From: an uncultured Aquimarina sp.
GTDB taxonomy: Bacteria > Bacteroidota > Bacteroidia > Flavobacteriales > Flavobacteriaceae
Reading direction: 5' to 3'
DNA: 64,000 bases
Assembly: GCA_947492105.1 (NCBI GenBank)
Contig: CANLMN010000020.1
Coordinates: 1 to 64,000, forward strand
The notes under the pieces are model-generated. The model searched no databases. It was given only the letters and a program-made list of their open reading frames with translations, and had not been told where the DNA came from. How positions within the stretch are numbered: position 1 is the first letter of the stretch; the number at the start of each line of letters is the position of its first letter. Below, piece by piece: positions 28,671-37,526 of this stretch. The translations under genes and the position numbers were made by a program.

Positions 28671-28704
28671 CTTATTTTTGTCCCTCACTACTATACTTTA
28701 TATA
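28671..28704 (+). promoter_or_regulatory. Candidate promoter of the DUF6642-like gene
   Basis: TTATTTTTG (ending at 28680) lies about 14-16 bp before TATACTTTAT, a loose match to the Bacteroidota -33 TTTG and -7 TAnnTTTG elements. The predicted leader would be only about 10 nt, fitting the TTG start at 28716. Confidence 0.35.
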
Positions 28705-28715
28705 AATTCTGAAAT

Positions 28716-29315
28716 TTGTTAGAGAAAATACAGCAAATACCCCAAGAACAACCAATAAATACCGATTATTTTATTTATTGTTTAGAAGCAGTTCATGATA
28801 TAGAAAGGGTCAAGGCTACCGAAGCACAAGAAAAATTAGAACAATTAACCATGCAATATGGGATAGCCAGTATTTACAAAACCTGCGACACCATTGAAGG
28901 TTTTGAAGCTAGCTTAAATGGTTTGGTCTTGGATGATCATAATTTTAATAACTATGAAATAATCTACTTGGTGATAACAGGTGAAGCAAATAGTATTTGT
29001 ATAAATGACTACTACTATAGTCTACAGGAAATTGCAGAAATTTTTGAAGGAAGACTAAAAGGAAAAGTATTACATTTTTCTAATGCAAAGGTGCTAGATT
29101 TGGACGAAGAAGAAGCACAATATTTTTTGGATATCACTGGTGCAAAAGGTGTTTCTGGGTATGGCAATGAATTTAATGGAATCACTAGTGCCAATCTAGA
29201 CAAAGCCTTCTTTAATTTATTCAAAGAAGATGATAATATGCTAGATGTTGTAGAAGAGTTACATCGAAGACACTACAAAAGCTGCAAATTACTTGATTTT
29301 AGGCTGTATTATTGA
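28716..29315 (+). CDS. DUF6642-like protein, TTG start
   Basis: A 199-residue acidic soluble protein that resembles the flavobacterial DUF6642 family, with DYFIYCLEAVHDIERVK, YEIIYLVITGEAN, YYYSLQEIAEIFEGRLKGKVLHF and the conserved EEEAQYFLDITGAKGVSGYG. The alternating strands and the small-residue-rich GAKGVSGYG loop suggest an alpha/beta fold. A TGA stop lies two codons before the TTG at 28716, and the first in-frame ATG is 46 codons in, inside the conserved region, so TTG is the best start. The function is unknown. It is a lone gene between large T9SS genes and repeats. Confidence 0.7.
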   Translation: MLEKIQQIPQEQPINTDYFIYCLEAVHDIERVKATEAQEKLEQLTMQYGIASIYKTCDTIEGFEASLNGLVLDDHNFNNYEIIYLVITGEANSICINDYYYSLQEIAEIFEGRLKGKVLHFSNAKVLDLDEEEAQYFLDITGAKGVSGYGNEFNGITSANLDKAFFNLFKEDDNMLDVVEELHRRHYKSCKLLDFRLYY

Positions 29316-29595
29316 GTTGAGAGAATCAAAGATGTTGGGTTAGAATTCTCAACGCAAATTTTCCCCTAATTTTTTCCTCTCCAATCCAAGATTCTGGAGC
29401 TCTTTTAAAAAAATAAGACTGAATTACATTTCGTAGAAATTTTAGAAATTACTTGTAGGCTTGTTTTTGGCACCGTTGGGGTATCCTTTTTTTTAAGCAA
29501 TTAGAACTACTAGTGCCTAATTCTTGCTGGACAATTTTTCTTTTTTTAAAGGGTCTTACCAATTAATCACCTGACAAAAAGAAGATTATTTTAAC

Positions 29596-29762
29596 TAATA
29601 TCATTTAAAAAATAATTCCAGGCTATTAATTTGGTTCTTTTTTTACTATTTTTTTGCTAAAAAATTAAATCGCAGCTAAGGTTATACTTGAATTTTATAG
29701 CTCAAACTAGCGAAAAATAGTTCCATTATTTTAGCTTACAATTACATTCTAACTGGTATAAT
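29596..29762. repeat. MITE-like element, family B, reverse orientation (copy B6)
   Basis: A full-length 167-bp copy. In reverse it starts ATACCAGTTAGAATGTAATT and ends TTTTTTAAATGATATTA, with the family interior (CTATTTTTCGCTAGTTTGAG) intact. It is one of the best family B copies. Confidence 0.8.
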
Positions 29763-29843
29763 TTACCCTTCATTGCGGTTTTCCGTAAATAATTGTTTGT
29801 TAGCTTCTGTACTTTTATGCCAGAACACATAAAACAAAATAAT

Positions 29844-29954
29844 ATGATGACAATTGAAGCAATAAAACCAGGTCCAAAACCCAAAAAATCAGATGGCACA
29901 CTAGATAAAAGAAGGAGAGACAATAAGATACACAAGGCAACAAACCTTCTTTAA
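29844..29954 (+). CDS. Possible 36-residue basic peptide
   Basis: An open frame encodes MMTIEAIKPGPKPKKSDGTL followed by a very basic stretch (DKRRRDNKIHKATNLL). The composition is protein-like, but there is no clear promoter or ribosome site and I know no matching family. It lies in the 29316-30237 gap, which otherwise holds repeats. It may be the relic of a longer gene. Low confidence. Confidence 0.2.
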   Translation: MMTIEAIKPGPKPKKSDGTLDKRRRDNKIHKATNLL

Positions 29955-30114
29955 AACCCAGCAAAACATCTAAAAAAAAGTAGGAGACTATTTTACTGGG
30001 AGAAGAAAAAGCGATGATAAATCCCTTTTTAAATTATACTTCTTGTTGTCCTAATTTCTCAGACCACTTCAGTTTCTTGCGGTTCCTATAGAGTAGAGGA
30101 GGAGTTATAGAAGC

Positions 30115-30155
30115 GGTTTACACTTTTTTTCACCAAAGTAAAAAAAGTGTAAACC
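30115..30155. repeat. Perfect 16-bp inverted repeat with 9-bp loop
   Basis: GGTTTACACTTTTTTT (30115-30130) pairs perfectly with AAAAAAAGTGTAAACC (30140-30155). Just downstream, CTATCCCACAAAGTGCGTAA resembles the terminal repeat of some IS256-type elements, so this could be an insertion-sequence scar. It could also be a transcription terminator, though it lies on the wrong side of the only nearby unit, the downstream minus-strand gene. Confidence 0.5.
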
Positions 30156-30237
30156 GACGCTATCCCACAAAGTGCGTAAGTTAAAAATAATAGAAGTTAG
30201 ATTTTACCAGATAGTCCTTTTAAAAAATGACTTCATC

Positions 30238-31854
30238 TTAATAGATCATAACAGATTTACTATAGTTTTTAGAGTTCGTTTTTATTTGATAGGCATAAAA
30301 CCCTTCTGACAAGGTATAGTTAGACGCTTTTTTAATGTTGATTATGTGTTTTCCTTCTAATAAAAATTCATTTTTGAGCGTAGTTACCTTTCGTCCAGAC
30401 ATATCATAGAGTGATATATCCATATGAGCTGACTGGGGCGTTGTGATATGGATATGAGGTTGGTTTTCTGTGTAAACTATAGTATGTTCAAAACCTACTT
30501 CAATAGCTCTACGGGTTTTTGCAGCGACATTTGTATTAGTGTCAAAACCAAGATCCAAAGAATTGTATTCTTCTCCGAGGAGAACTTGATTTACTAGATC
30601 TTCATCAACTCCAATCCAGTCTTTCATAATGGATGCGTAGACTTGTCTAAAGTCTGTGTTTATAAGCACATTTCCAGAACTATCCAAATCATTTAAACTT
30701 GGATGTTCTCCAATAAAACCATTCCCATTTAGGGCTTTTCCAAATAGCATAACCGGAGCAGCAGTACCATGGTCCGTACCTTTAGATCCATTTTCGTTTA
30801 CTCTACGACCAAATTCTGAAATAGTCATTGCCATTACCTTGTCATCCCATCCAGCATTCTTTAGGTCTTCAAAGAAGAATGCAATAGCATCTGATAAGGC
30901 GGTAGTTAGTCCTTCATGTTTCAATAATTGTTTACTGTGTGTATCATAACCAGATAAGGTAACCATATATACTTTGGTTCCTAAATTTCCTTTAATTAAG
31001 CGAGATACGATGCTAAGTTGATCGGACAATTTATTGTTCATAGGGTATTCTCCATAATCTGAAGATGCTTCATATGCTTTGTGAATAACTCCAGCATATT
31101 CAACGGTAGCATTTGCTGTAGCTCTCAAGAATTTCAATTGTTCTCCATATTTGGAATCAGGTAACCCTTGGAGACCGTATTGTGATCCAGTTTGAGCGAT
31201 AGTAAATAATCGTTTGGGATCTGCAACGGAGAATCCAAAATGTGTGTCATCACCGGTGAAAATTCGATTTCCCATGCTGCCTATTTGTACTGCTGCTGGT
31301 TTTGTTGGTGGATTGAGTAGATAATCTGGGTATAGATCTTCGAAATAACGACCTAGCCAACCTCTTCTATTTGGTTTAGTATCAGCTGTTGCCCAAATAT
31401 CAGAACTAGCAAAGTGTGAAAGATTGGTGTTGTTATAACCCACACCATGAATGACTTTCATCTGACCATCACCCCACATTTTTTCAAACTTATTAGCATA
31501 AGTGGGCATGCCATAGGAGTCATTGAGATTGAAAATTTGGTTTTCCGGAATTTTAATTCCAGGACGAGCATTGGCATAGGTGTCATATTGATTAATAGGT
31601 ATGATCGTATTTAAACCATCATTACCTCCTTTTAACCTTACAATTACTAATACTCTGTCAGATTCTACTTGATCCATAGCGACAGTTAGTGCAGTCGGGC
31701 TAGATGCTGCTATAGCAGAGTGCGCTAATGCTACACTTCCTCCGCTTGCAATTCCTAGTGTTTGCAAAAATGAGCGTCTACTCCATTTTTTGTGTTCTTG
31801 ATGATTGCATCCGTCAGATTTTTTTTCCGAAATTTTATGATTTGTGCTGTGCAT
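30238..31854 (-). CDS. DUF1501 protein with Tat-type leader and T9SS-like C-terminus
   Basis: A 538-residue exported protein. The leader contains SRRSFLQTLGIASGGS, a twin-arginine motif, so it is probably folded before export. The body fits DUF1501, a sulfatase-like/alkaline-phosphatase-superfamily relative (VLVIVRLKGGNDGLNTIIPI, ISEFGRRVNENGSKGTDHG, PVMLFGKALNGNGFIGEHPS). The last 75 residues (IHITTPQSAHMDISLYDMSGRKV) resemble a Por sorting domain. It follows the DUF1800 gene by 7 bp in the same operon. DUF1800-DUF1501 pairs are widespread in Bacteroidota and Planctomycetota and are thought to act on extracellular substrates, but their reaction is not established. Confidence 0.88.
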   Translation of the reverse strand: MHSTNHKISEKKSDGCNHQEHKKWSRRSFLQTLGIASGGSVALAHSAIAASSPTALTVAMDQVESDRVLVIVRLKGGNDGLNTIIPINQYDTYANARPGIKIPENQIFNLNDSYGMPTYANKFEKMWGDGQMKVIHGVGYNNTNLSHFASSDIWATADTKPNRRGWLGRYFEDLYPDYLLNPPTKPAAVQIGSMGNRIFTGDDTHFGFSVADPKRLFTIAQTGSQYGLQGLPDSKYGEQLKFLRATANATVEYAGVIHKAYEASSDYGEYPMNNKLSDQLSIVSRLIKGNLGTKVYMVTLSGYDTHSKQLLKHEGLTTALSDAIAFFFEDLKNAGWDDKVMAMTISEFGRRVNENGSKGTDHGTAAPVMLFGKALNGNGFIGEHPSLNDLDSSGNVLINTDFRQVYASIMKDWIGVDEDLVNQVLLGEEYNSLDLGFDTNTNVAAKTRRAIEVGFEHTIVYTENQPHIHITTPQSAHMDISLYDMSGRKVTTLKNEFLLEGKHIINIKKASNYTLSEGFYAYQIKTNSKNYSKSVMIY

Positions 31855-31861
31855 AATTTTT

Positions 31862-33319
31862 TTATTTAAGTTGAAATTCGGGTATTTTTATAATGTGAGC
31901 GAGTAGTTGAGCTACCTGACTTGGTGCACTTTCCGTTTCTAGATCCCAAAGACCATCTTCGAAGTGATTTTCGGGTATTTCATTCTTAAAAATTTCTAAA
32001 GCTTCTTCATAATCAAAGTTTTCAAATAAAGGTTTCGGAAGGAAGTACTCTATTATCGACCTAGATACGAGTGCCACATCCTTAGAGTTGCCTCCCATTA
32101 TATAGGTAGCAAATGTTCTGAATTGTTCTTTGTCATATCTCCAAAAACTCCAGAGATACCAATTAACTCGATCCCACCTTCTCGCAATAGTACTTGAGTT
32201 AACCCAGTCTTTATCTTCTTGCCATCCTCCGACATCAATGGGGTTAAAAAGTTCTTGTGTTAATTCTTTACATCCTCCTCTAACTTTGTCGAAAAAATTA
32301 AAATCGGTAGGGATTTCAAAATTAAGCTCTTTAAAAAATGATAACTGAATATCAATAGGGCTTTTTATTAGAAGACCTAGACTTTTGTCATTAAAGAAGT
32401 GTTCGCTCTTGAATAGTCGTTTCAATACAGGAGATATCTCAAAATCATTATCTACAAAAGTTTGTGCTAATTGAGTTATAATTACTGTATTTATTTCTGG
32501 ACTAACAAAATGGCGATATAGTTTCGTGCAAATGAATTCAGCTATTTTTACCTTTCTTTTTTTGAATAATATATCGATAACATCATCGTATCCCCAATTT
32601 CCAGTTTCTTCAAAAATTGTTTTAGAGCTATCGTCAAATTTTGCTGGATCAAAAACAATGGGTCCCCAGCGTTCTTCTCTTTTATTCCAACCTGTAAATG
32701 CTCTTGAAATTTCTATAATGTCGGTTTGCGTATAACCGTTGTCAATTCCTAATGTAAATAGCTCTAAAAATTCTCTAGCATAATTCTCATTAGGTTTCTT
32801 TTTATTATTATCAAAATTATTAAGGTAGATCAGCATCGCTGGATTCAATCCAATGTCATATGCAAATTGTTTGAAATTACCTATTGCATGAAATTGTAAT
32901 AGATGATAATACTGATACATATAGGCCGGACTTCTATATACCGTTTCTTCTGTGACAAAATGGTTGCTCCAGAAAAGAGTCAGTCGATCTCTCAGATTAT
33001 TTGTAAAGAAATCTTGAACCATTTGATTTTTTAATTCAGTTCTATATGTATGCATTTTTTTTGGCGCAGTATCAAAATCTTTTTTTACCCAAAAACCCCA
33101 ATCAGGTGCCTTTGTTGGAGGCATATTTATGGCTTCATCAATAAGTTGATCAATAAGTTCTAGGGGGTTTTGATTTAAGCCGTTAGCAACCATTTCAGGT
33201 GTTGCCCCAAAACCTAATCTTCTGTATAACTGATGAATTTTTTGCAAATCCCAAGGGTTTGAACTTGTGGGGGAGTAAGCCTTTAGAGAAGCAATATTAT
33301 ATGTGCTACTTGTTGTCAT
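31862..33319 (-). CDS. DUF1800 family protein
   Basis: A 485-residue protein of the DUF1800 family, recognised by IHQLYRRLGFGATPEMV near the start, RDRLTLFWSNHFVTEETV, NENYAREFLELFTLGIDNGYTQTDI, FTGWN and the C-terminal WDRVNWYLWSFW region. It is the first gene of the DUF1800-DUF1501 operon (7-bp spacing). There is no obvious signal peptide in the first 20 residues, which is usual for flavobacterial copies, so its location is unclear. Biochemical function is unknown; the partnership with DUF1501 is well conserved. Confidence 0.88.
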   Translation of the reverse strand: MTTSSTYNIASLKAYSPTSSNPWDLQKIHQLYRRLGFGATPEMVANGLNQNPLELIDQLIDEAINMPPTKAPDWGFWVKKDFDTAPKKMHTYRTELKNQMVQDFFTNNLRDRLTLFWSNHFVTEETVYRSPAYMYQYYHLLQFHAIGNFKQFAYDIGLNPAMLIYLNNFDNNKKKPNENYAREFLELFTLGIDNGYTQTDIIEISRAFTGWNKREERWGPIVFDPAKFDDSSKTIFEETGNWGYDDVIDILFKKRKVKIAEFICTKLYRHFVSPEINTVIITQLAQTFVDNDFEISPVLKRLFKSEHFFNDKSLGLLIKSPIDIQLSFFKELNFEIPTDFNFFDKVRGGCKELTQELFNPIDVGGWQEDKDWVNSSTIARRWDRVNWYLWSFWRYDKEQFRTFATYIMGGNSKDVALVSRSIIEYFLPKPLFENFDYEEALEIFKNEIPENHFEDGLWDLETESAPSQVAQLLAHIIKIPEFQLK

Positions 33320-33544
33320 TATAGTTTGTTTATTTATAGTGATTAATTTGTGTTGTTCAAAAAAAACTTTTTCTATATGTATTCGTGTGTCTATATTTCT
33401 ACTGAATTTGGTGTACAGTGAAAAACCTCACATAAGATTGCACTAGTTTATTTCTTTTAAACCTTCAGTATGTATGATCACTCCATTATGAGAATGAGAT
33501 GAGTCAAATACGTGCTTTTTTGAATCCCTATGCCTTAAGTTTGA

Positions 33545-33612
33545 TTCTGCGGTAAAAAATAGTAGAAAAACAAGTAAATTATTAACTCATAATTATGGTT
33601 TAAATGATATCA
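33545..33612. repeat. Fragment of a family B MITE-like element
   Basis: AAAATAGTAGAAAAACAAGT and the end TTATGGTTTAAATGATATCA match the right third of family B. The 33320-34139 gap holds this, the tandem repeat at 34061 and no convincing gene. Confidence 0.55.
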
Positions 33613-34060
33613 TATCAATATTTTGATCCTTATTTTTATTATTAACTAGAATTGAAATTCTTTGATCTGTATGATATTTAATCATTGTACAATTTTGATT
33701 CTTCCTTAGATGTATTTTATGCTGTTGGCATATAGGTTTCTATTGATGACATAAATTTGAACGCTGTATAGAACTTTAGTAAATTTCTCTAAAAGATGAG
33801 TTTCCATCATTTTGGATAAACTTTTGGAAGATAGACATGAAAGTTTGGTACTTATTTTTAATTGGAATGAGGCATTTTGTTCAGAACTCCAAAACGGAAG
33901 GGCTAGGAACGAAGCGTGTTTTAACTTAATTAATTTCATGATTTGTGTGTTTGATTACGGTTTGTCCTTACTTAGGTTTTTATTTTTCAGGAATTACCGT
34001 TAATATTATAATCGAAATTAAAAAAAAATATCATACATAATAACCTCATAGTTAGATGTT

Positions 34061-34104
34061 TAACTTGTTTTTAACTTGTTTTTAACTTGTTTTTAACTTG
34101 TTTT
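34061..34104. repeat. Four perfect 11-bp tandem repeats
   Basis: TAACTTGTTTT is repeated at 34061, 34072, 34083 and 34094 with no mismatch, then breaks into TAAAAT. The 11-bp period is about one helical turn. It sits just upstream of the truncated phosphoribosyltransferase. Confidence 0.9.
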
Positions 34105-34139
34105 TAAAATTGATGTTTGGTTTTAGGAAATCAAAATAA

Positions 34140-34835
34140 GGTGTTTTAATCAAAATTAGAGGAAACAGTTACGAAGACTTATTTAGAGCTGCTTCTATAA
34201 AGGAAGCTTGGGATGCAGAAAATTCTATAAATAAAAATGCAGTAGCTAAACTCACTATCTTTTGTCTAATTGGGCAGCACTCGGATAGACGATTTAATAA
34301 AGGAGAATCTTTTGATTTGAAAGTAATTGCTCAATTTATTAATGTGATGAAATTTGATAAAGTGTCAATTTTACACCCTCATAGTCCAATTTCATTGGCT
34401 CTTATAGATAATTCTGAAAAAATATCTCATTTTGAATTTGTAGAAAAAGCATTTAATCAAATAGGCAATCCAGTATTAGTAAGTCCCGATGCAGGAGCCT
34501 ATAAAACAACTCATGAAATTGCAGAAAAACTACATGCAGATCTAATTCCTTCTAATAAGGTTAGGGTAGATGGTGCACCAGTAATCAGTATTCAAGGTGA
34601 TGTAAAAGGTAAAGAGTGCTTGATTGTTGATGATCTAGCTGATGGCGGCAGAACATTTAAGTTTTTGGCAGAAGCATTAAAAACGCAAGGAGCATCAAAA
34701 GTATTTCTATATGTTACACATGCCCAATTTAACTATGGCTTTGATGAATTAAAAGAAAAAATTGACCATATTTATTGTACAAATAGTTTTAAAGACATTG
34801 ATAGTAAATATGTTACTCAGTTTAAAGTGATTTGA
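34140..34835 (+). pseudogene. 5'-truncated Prs-like phosphoribosyltransferase
   Basis: An open frame of about 231 codons runs from 34140, but the in-frame codon just before it is TAA (34137-34139) and there is no ATG before an internal Met. The translation includes IKIRGNSYEDLFRAASIKEA, CLIGQHSDRRFNKGESFDLK, LHPHSPISLALI and the PRPP-binding loop CLIVDDLADGGRTF, matching ribose-phosphate pyrophosphokinase-like proteins, often partnered with a nadV-type gene in NAD salvage. The usual N-terminal 40-60 residues are missing. Eight codons beyond the TAA, in the same frame, begin at ATG 34113, so a nonsense mutation is an alternative. A TTG at 34317 could start a 172-residue piece, but that would lose conserved residues. 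It is followed by a real terminator. Confidence 0.7.
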
Positions 34836-34849
34836 ATTTGTATTTTTGC

Positions 34850-34875
34850 AGCAGACCAATAAGTCTGCTTTTTTA
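34850..34875 (+). terminator. Rho-independent terminator after the Prs-like remnant
   Basis: AGCAGAC (34850-34856) pairs with GTCTGCT (34863-34869) around a 6-nt loop and is followed by TTTTTTA. It lies 15 bp past the stop, implying the gene was once an active transcription unit. Confidence 0.85.
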
Positions 34876-35007
34876 GGCTTAGTGTATAGAAAATAGCATA
34901 AACCTTTACTCAGGGAGACGGGCAAAATATGTTAGGAATGGAATCAAATACTTCCCTATAAATAGTACTGCCAAAAGTAGGAATTGTTAAAGTATCACCT
35001 ATCAAAA

Positions 35008-35172
35008 TTACATTCTAGATTTCTCATTATCTGCACCAGATTTACCTTTAGCTTCTTTTACTTTTTTATTTCCAAAAGGGTACGTATAGCTAATTCTAAA
35101 AATACGTGAGAAACCTGATTCTGGGCTATAGGTTCCATTAAAAACATTGCCAAATGCTTCTCGAATGGAATC
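35008..35172 (-). pseudogene. C-terminal remnant of a TonB-dependent outer-membrane protein
   Basis: The minus strand encodes 54 residues ending in a stop at 35008, including IREAFGNVFNGTYSPESGFS and RIFRISYTYPFGNKK, typical of the last strands of flavobacterial TonB-dependent/outer-membrane beta-barrel proteins. The 5' part is replaced by unrelated plus-strand sequence, joined at GGAATC (35167-35172). Confidence 0.7.
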
Positions 35173-35430
35173 AATTTAACTGCGATAAGTATTGATGAAA
35201 GCACTGTTACTAATGGTTTTGTAACTTCAAAAACAAATGCTTCTTCATTAACACCATTTATTGGTTTAATATGTGAATACGATAGTTTTCAAATAGCTCT
35301 GATGACTGGATGGGATAATTTGTCAGGAAGAACAGGTGAAAATTGGATATATCAAGGTAAACCGTGGTTTGGGATAGGTTTAGGATATAACATTTTTAAC
35401 ACTAGTAATAATAAACCTAACAATGATTAA
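35167..35430 (+). pseudogene. Duplicated 3' third of the beta-barrel gene at 36236
   Basis: As far as I can read by eye, these 264 bp are identical to 36770-37033 (constant offset 1,603 bp), encoding residues 179-265 of that protein and its stop. The similarity continues downstream into the repeat. With no differences in the coding part, the duplication must be recent. The left junction is at GGAATC, present in both parental sequences, suggesting short-homology recombination. Confidence 0.85.
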
Positions 35431-35966
35431 ATTAAAAGGCAAGTATAGAATACGCCATTTTCAAACAAATCTAAAAGGTTCGCTTTTTTTGGCCAAGCGG
35501 TTGTAAATTGAGTTTAAAAATAAATGCCATTGAGACATTTAAATTTTTAAAAAACAATCGAGCGCTTGCGAGCGGCAATTTTACATAACGGCTAATTATA
35601 GCTTACGAATATTAGTGCAACCTAGGTCGTAAAACGGCTATTACATAAATGCTAACGATATAGACCTAAAGGCGCTATATCTGCATCTATGTAAAATAGA
35701 ACAGAAAAAGTTCTATTCACCGTTTTACTCATAGATGATATTTGTACTATAATGTTCTGCGTTATGTAACTTTGCTTTGGTAAAAGCGAAATTCTTTAAC
35801 CCAATTTTCTTTGATTTTTTTCTTCTCAAAAAGTTTCTTTGGCAACTGTAATGACACCCTTTAGGGTTCACGAGCGCCTATTTCTCAAATAGGATAGGAT
35901 CGCAAGTAACTACGCTTTGCCAGAAGCGACGATAGGAGTGAAGTGGGAATGTGTATGGAATGGGGT
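35431..35966 (+). repeat. attC-like structured repeat D1 with flanking conserved arms
   Basis: The core (35579-35769, 191 bp) is bounded by TTTTACATAACG and CGTTATGTAA and contains nested inverted pairs: AATTATAG/CTATAAT, GTAAAACGG/CCGTTTTAC, GATATAG/CTATATC and AATAGAAC/GTTCTATT. The outer boxes ACATAAC and GTTATGT each match the integron R'' (RYYYAAC) and R' (GTTRRRY) consensus at six of seven positions. About 130 bp upstream (up to AACAATCGAGCGCTTG) and 190 bp downstream (ending AAGTGGGAATGTGTATGGAA) are also shared with D2. Confidence 0.7.
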
Positions 35967-36235
35967 TATTAACTATTGATCATTGATAGCCACTAATATG
36001 TATTTTACCATAATCTTGAAAGAACTAAGTTTATAGAACACTGAAAATAGGGGTTTTCACCTGTTTTTTGATGAACAGTATTTCAGTAAATTTGAATAGT
36101 TCAATCGTAATTTTATAATTTTCTCAACTTTTATTCTGTTGCATTTAATAGTTGGAATATCAATTAGAATTATTATAAACCACTAATGTCAGTTGCTATT
36201 TTATGTGTTAATATTATTAAACTAAATATAAATTT

Positions 36236-37033
36236 ATGAAACACTTTTCACTATTATTATTTTTCGTTTTATCTACTGCCTTTTCGCAAGATAATGTGGT
36301 ATATCATTTTACTAAAAGTACTGTAATTAACTCATATGATCTTAAAGCAAATCCACAAATAGTATCGAAATCAATTGAGATTGCTCAAAAAGAATGGAGA
36401 TTTGTTATCGATCAAGAAATAGCGAGTGGGTATGTTATAAGATTCCTAAAATGGAATAAAGATTCTCCCCAAAATGAAAAGTTTTACGAAGCTAAAACGA
36501 ATAAGGGAGAAAGGTTATATTTCTATATTACTACCACTCAATTTAATGATAATGTTGAAAAGTATGTAAACAAGAATCCTAGATGGAGTTTTGTAACTGG
36601 AGCGATAACAATTCCAATCAAAATTAGACCAGGAGGTGATAAAAAAGATACAGAAGGTAACTTATTAAGACCTTTTGACTTTACAGGAGAAGTTAATGTT
36701 GGTTTGTCTATTGGATTACGTATAAAAATGGGATCTAACAATAGTAAGTTTTTTTTAATACCATCTACTGGAATCAATTTAACTGCGATAAGTATTGATG
36801 AAAGCACTGTTACTAATGGTTTTGTAACTTCAAAAACAAATGCTTCTTCATTAACACCATTTATTGGTTTAATATGTGAATACGATAGTTTTCAAATAGC
36901 TCTGATGACTGGATGGGATAATTTGTCAGGAAGAACAGGTGAAAATTGGATATATCAAGGTAAACCGTGGTTTGGGATAGGTTTAGGATATAACATTTTT
37001 AACACTAGTAATAATAAACCTAACAATGATTAA
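36236..37033 (+). CDS. Predicted outer-membrane beta-barrel protein (cassette-like gene)
   Basis: A 265-residue protein with a Sec signal peptide (about 1-18, ending TAFSQ). The N-terminal half (19-115) is mixed, while 116-256 looks like barrel strands (RWSFVTGAITIPIKIRP, FTGEVNVGLSIGLRIKMGS, FFLIPSTGINLTAISID, LTPFIGLICEYDSFQIALMTGWD, WFGIGLGYNIF). I do not recognise a family. Its 3' third and downstream repeat are duplicated at 35167. The gene lies between attC-like repeats D1 and D2 in the same orientation, as one unit of a cassette-like array. No partner gene is evident. Confidence 0.7.
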   Translation: MKHFSLLLFFVLSTAFSQDNVVYHFTKSTVINSYDLKANPQIVSKSIEIAQKEWRFVIDQEIASGYVIRFLKWNKDSPQNEKFYEAKTNKGERLYFYITTTQFNDNVEKYVNKNPRWSFVTGAITIPIKIRPGGDKKDTEGNLLRPFDFTGEVNVGLSIGLRIKMGSNNSKFFLIPSTGINLTAISIDESTVTNGFVTSKTNASSLTPFIGLICEYDSFQIALMTGWDNLSGRTGENWIYQGKPWFGIGLGYNIFNTSNNKPNND

Positions 37034-37450
37034 ATTAAAAAGCAAGTATAGAATACGCCATTTTCAAACAAATCTAAAAGGTTAACTTTTTTATGGCGGT
37101 GGCTATGCGATGGCAAATTGAGTTTAAAAATAAATGCCATTGAGACATTTAAATTTTTAAAAAACAATCGAGCGCTTGGTAGCGGCAATTTTACCTAACG
37201 GCTAATTATAGCATCTGCATCTATGTAAAATAGAACAGAAAAAGTTCTATTCACCGTTTTACTTATATAAATACATTTGTACTATAATGTACTTGCGTTA
37301 TGTCACTTTGCTTGGGAGAAAGCGTTTTACCAAAGACAAATCTTCTTTTATTTTTTTTCTTCTCAAATGTTTCCTTAAAAATGTAATGGAATACGCTTTG
37401 CCCGAAGCGACGATAGGAGCGAAGTGGGAATGTGTATGGAATGGGATTGT
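37034..37450 (+). repeat. attC-like structured repeat D2 with flanking conserved arms
   Basis: The core (37189-37303, 115 bp, within the normal attC size range) runs from TTTTACCTAACG to CGTTATGT. Its left box ACCTAAC fits RYYYAAC at all positions; the right box GTTATGT fits GTTRRRY at six of seven. Inner hairpin AATAGAAC/GTTCTATT and AATTATAG/CTATAAT are kept, while a 70-bp inner part of D1 is missing. The conserved tail ends ATGTGTATGGAATGGGATTG. Confidence 0.7.
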
Positions 37451-37526
37451 TAAAATTAAGTTTGTCAACTTGTAATATAATTTAATATTAACTATATTAC
37501 ACCAATAGTATGATGATTTAAACAAA

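Noticed and set aside
29726-29935. 69-codon minus-strand open frame
   Set aside because: It starts inside a family B MITE and is low-complexity; the opposite strand carries a slightly better but still weak small frame.
33706-34003. Overlapping open frames of 77 (minus) and 63 (plus) codons
   Set aside because: They overlap on opposite strands, show no known motif, promoter or conserved feature, and lie in repeat-bearing intergenic DNA.
34061-34104. Possible CRISPR array
   Set aside because: The units are 11 bp, directly adjacent and have no spacers, so this is a simple tandem repeat.
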